Part shown: positions 18,336-26,325 of the stretch, piece by piece
How the letters are laid out: every line of letters begins with the position of its first letter
How positions within the stretch are numbered: the first letter of the stretch is position 1
NCBI GenBank assembly: GCA_947500755.1
Contig: CANMTO010000002.1
Span: 1 to 64,000, forward strand
Length of the DNA stretch: 64,000 bases
Origin: Flavobacteriales bacterium
Lineage (GTDB): Bacteria > Bacteroidota > Bacteroidia > Flavobacteriales_D > Crocinitomicaceae
Direction of reading: 5' to 3'
The notes under the pieces: generated by a model
What the model was told of the DNA's origin: nothing
The model's database searches: none
Seen by the model: the letters and a program-made list of their open reading frames with translations, nothing else
Translations under genes and position numbers: made by a program

Positions 18336-20522
18336 TTAGCGAATGAAAAGTAATTCACGGAATTTAGGTAAAGGCCAAAGCTCATCTTCAACAATAAGCT
18401 CTAACTTATCGGCGTGATAGCGAATCTCATCAAAATGCACTTTTACTGTATCACAATATGCTAGCGCTTTTTCCTCTACGTCCTCCACGGCATTCGCCTT
18501 CTTTCGTTCAGCAAGCATTATTTCAGAGGCTGATTTCATAGATGCCATATGGTGATTTACTTGCTTGAGGATTTCTATTTGAGTATTTGCCATCGCTTTC
18601 CCTTCCTTTTCTCCAAAGATTGAAATCATGCCGTGAATATTCTGAATCAACTTATTCTGATACGCTAATACCGCTGGGATAATATTGTTATTCACTAAAT
18701 CTCCCATTAATCGAGATTCAATTTGAATTTTCAACACATACCCTTCGAATTCAATTTCACGACGTGCTTCTAATTCTCTTGGAGAAAGCACCCCCATCGA
18801 TTCAAATAACTTCTCTATGGATTTGTCGTGATATGCTTGAAGTGCTCGTGGGGTATCTTTCCGGTTACTTAAGCCACGTTTTTCGGCTTCTTTCACCCAT
18901 TCGTCCCCGTATCCATTTCCTTCAAAACGAATCTTTTTGGATGCCTTAATCAACACTTGAAGTTCTTTCAGAATTGCCTCATCCTTTCCTTCGCCTTTAA
19001 CGATTCGGGAATCTACTGCTTTTTTGAACTTAATTAATTGGTTGGCTACAATGGTATTAATTACAATCATAGCTGAGGCACAATTCGCAGAAGAACCTAC
19101 CGCACGGAATTCAAATTTATTCCCCGTAAAAGCAAAAGGTGATGTACGATTTCTATCGGTGTTATCTAGTAAAATCTGTGGGATTTTCCCAATGTTTAAT
19201 TTCAACTCCGTTTTATCTTGAGGGGTCATTTTCCCCGCTTTGATGTTTTTCTCTAAATCGTCTAACAAGGTGGTTAATGAACTACCAATAAAGGCTGAAA
19301 TAATCGCAGGTGGTGCTTCATTTGCTCCTAATCGGTGGTCATTACCCGCGGAAGCTATCGATGCTCTAAGTAAATCTGCATTGTCATGAATCGCCATGAT
19401 GGTATTCACAAAAAAGGTCAAAAACTGCAGGTTGCTCTTTGGATTTTTTCCAGGTGCCAATAGGTTAACCCCTGTATTTGTTCCCAAAGACCAATTGTTA
19501 TGTTTTCCTGAACCATTCACACCTGCAAACGGTTTTTCATGAAGCAACACACGAAAATCATGCTTTCTCGCAATTTTCTCCATTAAATCCATCAACAACA
19601 GGTTGTGGTCATTTGCTAAATTACATTCTTCGAAAATTGGCGCACACTCGAATTGATTTGGAGCCACCTCATTGTGACGTGTTGTAACAGGAATACCTAA
19701 ACGCAACGACTCCATTTCATACTCACGCATAAACGCATTAACACGCTCTGGAATTGACCCGAAATAGTGATCATCTAACTGCTGTCCTTTAGCTGGGGCA
19801 TGACCAAAAAGCGCGCGTCCCGTCATCATTAAATCCGGTCGCGCATTAAATAGCGCTTGATCCACTAAGAAATATTCCTGTTCCCACCCTAAGGTTGCAA
19901 TCACCTTGTTTACGTTCTTATCAAAGTACTGGCAGACATCCACCGAAGCTTTGTCAATGCAATTTAAGGCACGAAGCAAGGGTGTTTTGTAATCTAAGGA
20001 TTCTCCGGTATAAGAAATAAAGATGGTTGGAATACAAAGCGTTTTTCCAATTATAAATGCGGGTGATGAAGGATCCCAAGCGGTGTATCCACGGGCTTCA
20101 AAGGTATTTCGAATTCCCCCGTTTGGAAAAGAAGAGGCATCTGGCTCTTGCTGAACTAACATATCACCATCAAATCGTTCAATGGCTCGACCTGGTCCAA
20201 TGGGTTTTAAAAAGGCATCGTGTTTTTCGGCTGTGGTTCCGGTTAGGGGTTGAAACCAATGGGTATAATGGGTAGCACCTTTAGACAAAGCCCAATCTTT
20301 CATGGCTGTAGCCACTTGGTCTGCTAATTTACGATCCAAACGCGCCCCCGTATTGATGGCCTCCATCATGGATTTGTACGTATCGGATGGCAAGTATTCA
20401 CGCATTACATCACTGTGAAAAACCAGGGTACCAAAAAGATCAGAAAGTTTTCCGTCTAATTCCACCGATTTTGGTGTTCTATTGAGTACATCATTGTACG
20501 CATTCAGTCGTTTTGTTGCCAT
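18336..20522 (-). CDS. glnN: Type III glutamine synthetase
   Basis: GSIII makes glutamine from glutamate, ammonia and ATP. The 728-residue length is right for type III, much longer than GSI or GSII. Visible signatures include GWEQEYFLVD (metal-binding glutamates), the VAPNQFECAP region, NGSGKHNNWSLGTN, DRNRTSPFAFTG near the substrate site, and the family-specific C-terminal region ending LWPLPKFRELLF. It has its own promoter upstream. Assimilation of ammonia in Bacteroidota often depends on this enzyme. Confidence 0.96.
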   Translation of the reverse strand: MATKRLNAYNDVLNRTPKSVELDGKLSDLFGTLVFHSDVMREYLPSDTYKSMMEAINTGARLDRKLADQVATAMKDWALSKGATHYTHWFQPLTGTTAEKHDAFLKPIGPGRAIERFDGDMLVQQEPDASSFPNGGIRNTFEARGYTAWDPSSPAFIIGKTLCIPTIFISYTGESLDYKTPLLRALNCIDKASVDVCQYFDKNVNKVIATLGWEQEYFLVDQALFNARPDLMMTGRALFGHAPAKGQQLDDHYFGSIPERVNAFMREYEMESLRLGIPVTTRHNEVAPNQFECAPIFEECNLANDHNLLLMDLMEKIARKHDFRVLLHEKPFAGVNGSGKHNNWSLGTNTGVNLLAPGKNPKSNLQFLTFFVNTIMAIHDNADLLRASIASAGNDHRLGANEAPPAIISAFIGSSLTTLLDDLEKNIKAGKMTPQDKTELKLNIGKIPQILLDNTDRNRTSPFAFTGNKFEFRAVGSSANCASAMIVINTIVANQLIKFKKAVDSRIVKGEGKDEAILKELQVLIKASKKIRFEGNGYGDEWVKEAEKRGLSNRKDTPRALQAYHDKSIEKLFESMGVLSPRELEARREIEFEGYVLKIQIESRLMGDLVNNNIIPAVLAYQNKLIQNIHGMISIFGEKEGKAMANTQIEILKQVNHHMASMKSASEIMLAERKKANAVEDVEEKALAYCDTVKVHFDEIRYHADKLELIVEDELWPLPKFRELLFIR

Positions 20523-20538
20523 AATCTTTAATTTTTGT

Positions 20539-20565
20539 CAAAATTACCCCAATTTTTTAATCCAA
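20539..20565 (-). promoter_or_regulatory. glnN promoter
   Basis: On the minus strand TAATTTTG (20539-20546) matches TAnnTTTG and a TTG lies at 20563-20565, 16 bases upstream. The element ends 16 bases before the ATG, leaving a short untranslated leader. Confidence 0.6.
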
Positions 20566-20596
20566 GAATAAAATATTTTTGACATTTTTTGAACAT

Positions 20597-20618
20597 ACCC
20601 CCTATTTTTTAAGGGGGT
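20597..20618. promoter_or_regulatory. Inverted repeat upstream of glnN, candidate operator
   Basis: ACCCCCT (20597-20603) and AGGGGGT (20612-20618) form a perfect 7-bp inverted repeat around an AT-only 8-base centre. It stands between glnN and the divergent lipoprotein gene, upstream of the predicted glnN promoter. A role in nitrogen control is a guess from position. Confidence 0.4.
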
Positions 20619-20671
20619 GTTAACTTAAAATTGAATTACACCTTAATTCACACCCAATATTCAGATAATAT

Positions 20672-20679
20672 TACTTTTG
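20672..20679 (+). promoter_or_regulatory. Promoter -7 element of the 20683 lipoprotein gene
   Basis: TACTTTTG is a perfect TAnnTTTG and ends three bases before the ATG at 20683, so transcription should begin at or next to the start codon. No TTG is found at the standard distance. Confidence 0.5.
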
Positions 20680-20682
20680 TAT

Positions 20683-21297
20683 ATGCGATGGATTTACATG
20701 CTCGGACTTACCCTGTTTTTCGCTTCTTGCGCCAATGACCAGGAGGTTAAACTTCGAGATTTTGTTAAAAACAAGCATAATCTTCCCGATTTGAAAAAAC
20801 ATAATGGATTAAATCACACGTGGACCATGTCACGTTGGTTTACTAAACAAGATGCAAGCGATCCTTACCTCTATCCGGATTTAAAAGGGCTATGTAGCGC
20901 GAGAAGGAACATCGGGTACACCATAGAATCCTTGAATTTATACATGACCATCGAAGATTTTAACCAAGAGGAATTGGAAGAAATACATTTTCTACAAGAT
21001 AAAGGAACGATATACGCCTCGTTGAAACAGCATTATTTAGATCGCCTTGAAGCATCAAACAGTTATTCACTATTTCGCCACAGCATACCACAAACAGTAA
21101 AAAATAGGCATGGATTTAAAATTCAATGGTATCATTTATCCCTTGAACCCCTGGAAGACTATTATACGAGTGGCAATGGATTTCTTGCGGTAATGCAACG
21201 AAGAAATGAATTTGTGGTCATTCAATGGTATGGGTCAGAAATTGCCAATGCCTATGTTGCGGATGATTTCAAACGAATCTTACAAAATTTCGATTAG
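20683..21297 (+). CDS. Lipoprotein of unknown function
   Basis: 204 residues with a lipoprotein signal: hydrophobic MLGLTLFF followed by the lipobox ASC near residue 17. The mature part is aromatic-rich and mixed alpha/beta; no domain recognised. An upstream in-frame TTG at 20677 is rejected because it lies inside the promoter element; an ATG at 20698 would also keep the lipobox. It is followed by the Nudix gene after five bases, so the pair is probably an operon. Confidence 0.7.
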   Translation: MRWIYMLGLTLFFASCANDQEVKLRDFVKNKHNLPDLKKHNGLNHTWTMSRWFTKQDASDPYLYPDLKGLCSARRNIGYTIESLNLYMTIEDFNQEELEEIHFLQDKGTIYASLKQHYLDRLEASNSYSLFRHSIPQTVKNRHGFKIQWYHLSLEPLEDYYTSGNGFLAVMQRRNEFVVIQWYGSEIANAYVADDFKRILQNFD

Positions 21298-21302
21298 TTT
21301 AC

Positions 21303-21938
21303 ATGGACTTCATTTCGTACCTCAAACGTATTGAACTCACGGAAGATGACCACTTGCCTATGCTCCCGATGGGGCGCACTCGATCGAGCGAGGCCTTAAA
21401 AATTATGAAATCCCCGCGAGAATCCGCTGTAGGCATTCATTGCTACCCTTGTGCAGCGGGTAACCTTTCGATTTTTCTGATTCAACGAAGTGAATATCAC
21501 GGAAAACATAGCGGTCAAATTGCCTTTCCAGGCGGTAAAATGGAAGCAGATGACCCGGATCTAATGTATACCGCACGACGAGAATGTTTTGAAGAGGTGG
21601 GGATTCCGATGCATGAGGGGGAATACATTCGAAGCTTAAGTCCGGTCTATATTCCGGTATCCAATTTTAAGATGACCCCCTATTTCTTTTATCACGATAC
21701 CCAGCCGATAACCATTCACAATGAACGAGAAGTTCAGCAAATTATCCCCTTAAGCTTGGACGCACTCGCCCATCAACTCCCCATTGAACACCGCACACTA
21801 GAAATTGAAGTGAATTCGCTATTCACACGCCAAGTTCCCGGATTTGTTCATGAAACGCATTGGATTTGGGGCGCCACGGCCTTGGTTTTGAACCAATTGA
21901 AGACAACTTATAGGCAATGGCATCAAAAAAGCCGTTGA
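21303..21938 (+). CDS. Nudix hydrolase, coenzyme A pyrophosphatase-like
   Basis: The Nudix box is present in the form PGGKMEADD...ARRECFEEVGIP at about residues 76-101, with the REXXEEXG core intact, and an upstream FLIQRSEYHGKHSGQIAFPGG-type region (split by the box) like that of CoA/8-oxo hydrolases of the NUDT7 type. The 211-residue length fits this group. It probably cleaves CoA or acyl-CoA into phosphopantetheine and 3',5'-ADP. The last 14 bases are overlapped in antisense by the terminator of a candidate small RNA. Confidence 0.85.
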   Translation: MDFISYLKRIELTEDDHLPMLPMGRTRSSEALKIMKSPRESAVGIHCYPCAAGNLSIFLIQRSEYHGKHSGQIAFPGGKMEADDPDLMYTARRECFEEVGIPMHEGEYIRSLSPVYIPVSNFKMTPYFFYHDTQPITIHNEREVQQIIPLSLDALAHQLPIEHRTLEIEVNSLFTRQVPGFVHETHWIWGATALVLNQLKTTYRQWHQKSR

Positions 21939-21999
21939 CGAATCAACGGCTTTCCTAAACCAATTATAACCAACTAAACCTAACTACTATGAATAGTTA
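21925..21999 (-). ncRNA. Candidate independently transcribed small RNA (Flavo-1-like?)
   Basis: On the minus strand a perfect TAnnTTTG element (TACCTTTG, 22002-22009) is followed by about 75 bases without a useful ORF. They hold a 5' hairpin (TAACTA 21981-21986 paired with TAGTTA 21994-21999), an unpaired GU-rich centre in which GGTTTAG occurs twice, and a very strong 3' terminator: an 11-bp perfect stem (21928-21938 with 21943-21953) closed by a UUCG tetraloop and ending in a run of six Ts. Promoter, body and terminator together make a complete sRNA transcription unit. I associate the sequence with small RNAs recurrent in Flavobacteria; whether it is Rfam Flavo-1 cannot be decided by eye. 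Confidence 0.7.
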
Positions 22000-22001
22000 A
22001 G

Positions 22002-22009
22002 CAAAGGTA
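22002..22009 (-). promoter_or_regulatory. Promoter -7 element of the candidate sRNA
   Basis: Minus-strand TACCTTTG, a perfect TAnnTTTG, lying between the end of mnmD and the sRNA body. No TTG is seen at the expected -33 spacing. Confidence 0.55.
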
Positions 22010-22028
22010 CTTGCCACAAATCATTTAA

Positions 22029-22052
22029 TAAAAAAATCATTCTTAAAGAATG
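22029..22052 (-). terminator. Weak terminator after mnmD
   Basis: Directly after the mnmD stop, CATTC and GAATG pair around a five-base loop (22038-22052) and are followed on the minus strand by ATTTTTTT. It would separate mnmD transcription from the sRNA promoter just downstream. Confidence 0.45.
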
Positions 22053-22706
22053 TTAAGACTTAAATGCCACCGTCATTTCCCGTTTCCCCGGCGGACCCGG
22101 TCTGGATTCTACCTTAAACCCTACCGATTTTAAATCACGCTTTACTTGTCCTTTGGCACAATAGGTAACCAGTATTCCATCCGATTTCAAGGCCTTGAAT
22201 GCAATCTCAAAATTACTAATGGTCCACATCCCTTCTTGCGCTCCTGGACCGAACGCATCATAAAAAATGACATCAAAGGAGTCCGTAAAATTAATATCCG
22301 CCCAAAAGGCATGAATTGGTTCGAGGGTAAAGTCCCCTATATGTTGAGTTGAACCATAAACAAATTCGCTAAAAAAGCGCAGAACTTGTGCTTGATTAAC
22401 CCCAATTTCTTTTAAACACGTGGTGATGGTCTCTCCCTCGACTGGATAGGCCTCTACTCCACTATACCAAAGCGTAATGTTGTTTTTTCTCGCCCATTGA
22501 TAACTCAAGTAGGCATTCAGCGCAGTACCCAAGCCCATTTCCAGCACACGAATCGAGGATCTATCCTTAATGGGTTCTAGTCCATGCTGAATAAATACAT
22601 GATTTGCTTCTTGCAAAGCCCCATGGATGGAATGGTAATACTCGTCTAGCTCAGGAACATATAAGGTGTAGGAACCGTCAGCCGTTTTAGTTAGGGTTCT
22701 TTTCAT
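22053..22706 (-). CDS. mnmD: tRNA (5-methylaminomethyl-2-thiouridine) methyltransferase MnmD
   Basis: The 217-residue protein is the stand-alone MnmD/DUF752 type methyltransferase that completes the wobble-uridine mnm5s2U modification of tRNA, the same activity as the N-terminal half of E. coli MnmC. Motifs are LEMGLGTALNA (SAM binding), FYDAFGPGAQEGMWT and LVTYCAKGQVKR, followed by the family's RPGPPGKREM near the C-terminus. It overlaps the upstream O-methyltransferase by four bases and is translationally coupled to it. Confidence 0.9.
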   Translation of the reverse strand: MKRTLTKTADGSYTLYVPELDEYYHSIHGALQEANHVFIQHGLEPIKDRSSIRVLEMGLGTALNAYLSYQWARKNNITLWYSGVEAYPVEGETITTCLKEIGVNQAQVLRFFSEFVYGSTQHIGDFTLEPIHAFWADINFTDSFDVIFYDAFGPGAQEGMWTISNFEIAFKALKSDGILVTYCAKGQVKRDLKSVGFKVESRPGPPGKREMTVAFKS

Positions 22707-23341
22707 TTTTTTCGAGCCACCATGATGCCATCGCGAATTGGTAACAAGATATTCTCTACCCGATTGTCCGCATGAATTACTTCATTGTAGCGACGAAGCA
22801 TATCGGTTTCTCGGTCTGTTGCGGCCGGATCAATAACTTTACCCGACCATAGAATGTTATCCGCTAAAATGATTCCTCCGGGATTCATACGCTCAATGAC
22901 TAAGTCGTAATAATTTAAATAGTTTTTTTTATCGGCATCAATGAATACTAAATCCCACATATCAGGTAAGGTAGGAATTAACTCCATGGCATCCCCGATG
23001 TGGTATTCAATTTGACGCTTGTAACTTGAATCATTAAAATACCCTTGCACTCGAGCTTGTAATTCCTCATTTACATCGATGGTAATTAAGGTTCCGTCAT
23101 CAGGCAACCCTTCCGCTAAGCACAAGGCAGAATATCCGGTGTAGGTACCGATTTCAAGAATTCGTTTTGGTTTTAATAAGCTAGAAAGCAAGGATAGCAA
23201 GCGCCCCTGTAGGTGACCACTCAACATTCTCGGCTGAAGTACTTCCAGGTGGGTTTCTCGGTTAATCCTTGCCAGCAGCTCGGATTCTTGACTCGTATGG
23301 ATTCCTGCGTAATGTTCTAGTTCCGGTGAAATAAAGTTCAT
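22703..23341 (-). CDS. Class I SAM-dependent O-methyltransferase (CCoAOMT-like)
   Basis: 212 residues. Motifs typical of the caffeoyl-CoA/catechol O-methyltransferase family: EIGTYTGYSALCLAEGLP for SAM, VFIDADKKNYLNYYD with the metal-binding aspartate, and ILADNILWSGKV. The acceptor in Bacteroidota is unknown. TACCTTTG (23346-23353) ends four bases before the ATG, which predicts a leaderless mRNA; mnmD is the second gene of the operon. Confidence 0.87.
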   Translation of the reverse strand: MNFISPELEHYAGIHTSQESELLARINRETHLEVLQPRMLSGHLQGRLLSLLSSLLKPKRILEIGTYTGYSALCLAEGLPDDGTLITIDVNEELQARVQGYFNDSSYKRQIEYHIGDAMELIPTLPDMWDLVFIDADKKNYLNYYDLVIERMNPGGIILADNILWSGKVIDPAATDRETDMLRRYNEVIHADNRVENILLPIRDGIMVARKK

Positions 23342-23345
23342 GCTG

Positions 23346-23353
23346 CAAAGGTA
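23346..23353 (-). promoter_or_regulatory. Promoter -7 element of the O-methyltransferase-mnmD operon
   Basis: Minus-strand TACCTTTG, perfect TAnnTTTG, with CAGC as the only bases between it and the ATG at 23341. Confidence 0.6.
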
Positions 23354-23451
23354 TTGCTTTCTTGAATGGAATGGAAAAGTAACTCACTCATATTAGATTT
23401 CTTTTTTCTTTTGCCAAAGCGCGTTTTTTATTGGTGCGCCCTTCGATCCGC

Positions 23452-23526
23452 CTCGGCGGACTCAGGTACCGCACCAGATGTATTGCAAATAAATTAAAGC
23501 GCCCTTCGACAAGCTCAGGGACCGCT
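23452..23526. repeat. Two copies of a dispersed REP-like repeat
   Basis: Within the 365-base gap upstream of alaS two related units occur in the same orientation. Read on the minus strand both follow the pattern GCGGT-CCTGAG-TCGAAGGGCGC. The proximal unit has CTTG in the middle; the other has a 14-base palindrome TCCGCCGAGGCGGA there, so it forms a hairpin. Degenerate relatives (TTCGACAGAGCTCGGG) occur near 53219 and 55551. Such units recur in Bacteroidota genomes between genes. Confidence 0.7.
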
Positions 23527-23536
23527 ATAATTTATC

Positions 23537-23582
23537 TAATCCCGCTAATCGAGAGGGTGAATGTATCGAGATAGCGGGATTA
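23537..23582. repeat. 11-bp inverted repeat with 24-base loop
   Basis: TAATCCCGCTA (23537-23547) and TAGCGGGATTA (23572-23582) are perfect complements. The loop holds two direct copies of TCGAGA. It follows the REP-like units and looks like a third dispersed hairpin element rather than a terminator, as there is no T-run. Confidence 0.65.
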
Positions 23583-23679
23583 ATTAGTAGCACATCAAGC
23601 CAATCTCACTAAAAATTGCCCTTTCAACAAGAACAAGGTGATTTTCGAATTTTTATCTTCTTGTTTTGTCAATGAATCT

Positions 23680-23687
23680 TACCTTTG
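23680..23687 (+). promoter_or_regulatory. alaS promoter -7 element
   Basis: TACCTTTG, perfect TAnnTTTG, with a TTG 16 bases upstream (23661-23663). It ends 19 bases before the chosen alaS ATG and lies inside the longer ORF, which supports the later start. Confidence 0.6.
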
Positions 23688-23706
23688 TAGTTCATTGTAT
23701 ACCCAT

Positions 23707-26322
23707 ATGACCGTTTCTGAAATACGCCAACAGTTTTTTGATTTTTTCGAACGTAAAGGACACGCTATCGTTCCCTCTGCACCGCTTGTAATTAAAAACG
23801 ACCCTACCCTGTTATTTACCAATGCAGGAATGAATCAATTTAAAGATTACTTTTTAGGGAATGAATCCGCGCCTGTAAAGCGCATTGCCAACTCGCAAAA
23901 ATGCTTGCGTGTTTCAGGCAAACACAATGACCTCGAAGAAGTTGGGGTTGACACCTATCATCATACGCTGTTTGAAATGCTTGGTAATTGGTCCTTTGGT
24001 GATTATTTCAAAAAAGAAGCCATCGAATGGGCTTGGGAGCTTTTAACGGAAGTCTACAAACTAAATCCACAAGATTTATATGTTACCGTTTTCGAAGGAG
24101 ACGAAACAGATAAGGTTCCAATGGACTCCGAATCCAACGAATTATGGGCAAAACTGATTGACCCCTCACACATCTTATTAGCCTCTAAAAAGGATAATTT
24201 TTGGGAAATGGGCGATACGGGTCCTTGCGGTCCGTGTACAGAAATACACGTGGATTTAAGAAGTACGGAAGAAAAATCAAACATTCCGGGAGGATCACTT
24301 GTCAATAATGACCATCCGCAAGTTATTGAGATTTGGAACCTGGTGTTCATGCAGTTTAACCGTAAGGCAAATGGTAGCTTAGAACCACTTCCAGCAACGC
24401 ATGTAGACACAGGAATGGGATTGGAACGCTTAGCGATGGCGCTACAAGGGAAACAAAGTAATTACGACACCGATTTGTTTCAAGCGCTTATTCAGCACAT
24501 GGAAAAACTTGCAGGTAAAGGATATGGTAAATCAGAACCAACCGATATAGCCTTGCGTGTTATAGCGGACCACATCCGAGCAATTGCTTTTTCTATTGCA
24601 GACGGTCAGCTACCCGCGAACAATGGTGCGGGCTATGTGATTCGAAGAATTTTACGTCGTGCAGTTCGCTACGGATACCAAACCCTTGAATTGAAGGAAC
24701 CCTTTCTGTACACCTTAATTCCAGTGCTCGTAGAACAAATGGGACATCCATACAAGGAATTAGTTTCTCAAGAAAACTTAATCACCAAAGTAATCCGCGA
24801 AGAAGAACTCAGCTTTTTCAGAACCTTAGAGCAAGGAATTAAACGAATGGATTTATTGATGGAGGCGACCCGCAGTCAACAGCAAACCACCATTGATGGT
24901 TCGGCGGTCTTTGAATTATATGATACCTACGGGTTTCCACTAGACCTCATTCAACTTATCGGACGAGAGCACGGATTTTCAGTAGATGAAGCTGGATTCA
25001 ATCAAGAATTAACCAAGCAAAAGGAGCGTTCTCGCGCTGCTACAGGCATTGAAACCGACGACTGGCAGCAAGTAAATGAAGAAAACCCTACGGAATTTAT
25101 TGGATATGATGTAATTGAATGCGATACTAACATCATTAGATACCGAAAAGTAACTCAGAAACAACGCGAATTCTATCAGTTGGTGCTTAGTCAAACACCA
25201 TTCTATGCCGAAAGTGGCGGTCAAGTTGGTGATACCGGTTGGTTAATCGATACACAGGGAAATAAAACCCGAATCTTCGATGTAAAGAAGGAAAATAACT
25301 TAATTGTGCATTTATGCGAATCGCTACCAGCGAGTCTAGGCGATACATTGAGCGCACAAATTGACCTAAACCGAAGAAAAAACATTCAAAAAAACCACAG
25401 CGCCACCCATTTATTGCACCATGCATTACGGACTGTACTTGGAACCCATGTGGAGCAAAAAGGCTCCTTAGTTGGACCCGACTATCTTCGATTTGATTTT
25501 TCGCACTTTGCTAAGGTAACGGAAGAAGAAATGGAACACGTTATTTCACTCATGGAACAACAAATTTCCACGAACATTCCGTTGAACGAGAAACGAAACA
25601 CCCCAATCAGTGAAGCACAAGCCATGGGTGCAATGGCCTTATTTGGAGAAAAATATGGTGATTTGGTTCGTGTCATTCAATTTGGAGAATCCATTGAATT
25701 ATGTGGTGGCACCCATGTGAAGACAACCGGTGAAATCGGTTTAATTCATATCCAATCTGAAGGGGCTGTAGCGGCAGGAATTCGGCGCATTGAAGTAATA
25801 ACAGGTCAAGCGGCCGAAACCTATTTCAAACAAGAATCTGCGTTAATGACGGAGGTACGTATGATGTTCAAAAATCCAAAGGATGTGCTCAAAAGCATCC
25901 AAGATTTAATGGATCAAAACCAAGAATTAGGAAAAGAAATCGAAGGATTAATCAAGGAGCGAAATAAAGGAATTAAGCGTGAGTTGGAAAGTAAGCTTGA
26001 AGAAATCAATGGGATTCCATGCGTATGTCAAGAGGTATCCATTGACAGCAATTCGGTGAAAGACATCTTGTTTCAGCTGAAAGGCCAATACCCAAGTTTT
26101 GTTGGTATCATAGGAAATATTGATGGCGATAAATGTGGACTAAGCGTAATCATCTCCGATGATTTAGTGGCATCCAAGGCGTGGAATGCTACGCAATGGA
26201 TTAGAGAAGTAGCTCCATTGATTCAAGGCGGTGGCGGTGGTCAATCCTTCTTTGCAACAGCAGGAGGTAAAAACGCCAGTGGAATTAAAAACGCTTTGTC
26301 AGCACTTAAAAATAAGGTATAA
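23707..26322 (+). CDS. alaS: Alanyl-tRNA synthetase
   Basis: AlaRS charges tRNA-Ala. The ATG at 23707 starts MTVSEIRQQF, the normal N-terminus; an in-frame start at 23638 would precede the promoter. Domains in order: class II catalytic core (about 1-250) with FTNAGMNQFKD and the GDTGPCGPC motif 2 region, tRNA-recognition domain, editing domain with the zinc ligands HSATH near residue 564 and CGGTH near 665, and the C-terminal C-Ala domain (DHHA1-like GGGGGG-type loop, here IQGGGGGQ). 871 residues, normal for the phylum. The downstream glycosyltransferase starts three bases after its stop. Confidence 0.97.
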   Translation: MTVSEIRQQFFDFFERKGHAIVPSAPLVIKNDPTLLFTNAGMNQFKDYFLGNESAPVKRIANSQKCLRVSGKHNDLEEVGVDTYHHTLFEMLGNWSFGDYFKKEAIEWAWELLTEVYKLNPQDLYVTVFEGDETDKVPMDSESNELWAKLIDPSHILLASKKDNFWEMGDTGPCGPCTEIHVDLRSTEEKSNIPGGSLVNNDHPQVIEIWNLVFMQFNRKANGSLEPLPATHVDTGMGLERLAMALQGKQSNYDTDLFQALIQHMEKLAGKGYGKSEPTDIALRVIADHIRAIAFSIADGQLPANNGAGYVIRRILRRAVRYGYQTLELKEPFLYTLIPVLVEQMGHPYKELVSQENLITKVIREEELSFFRTLEQGIKRMDLLMEATRSQQQTTIDGSAVFELYDTYGFPLDLIQLIGREHGFSVDEAGFNQELTKQKERSRAATGIETDDWQQVNEENPTEFIGYDVIECDTNIIRYRKVTQKQREFYQLVLSQTPFYAESGGQVGDTGWLIDTQGNKTRIFDVKKENNLIVHLCESLPASLGDTLSAQIDLNRRKNIQKNHSATHLLHHALRTVLGTHVEQKGSLVGPDYLRFDFSHFAKVTEEEMEHVISLMEQQISTNIPLNEKRNTPISEAQAMGAMALFGEKYGDLVRVIQFGESIELCGGTHVKTTGEIGLIHIQSEGAVAAGIRRIEVITGQAAETYFKQESALMTEVRMMFKNPKDVLKSIQDLMDQNQELGKEIEGLIKERNKGIKRELESKLEEINGIPCVCQEVSIDSNSVKDILFQLKGQYPSFVGIIGNIDGDKCGLSVIISDDLVASKAWNATQWIREVAPLIQGGGGGQSFFATAGGKNASGIKNALSALKNKV

Positions 26323-26325
26323 ACA

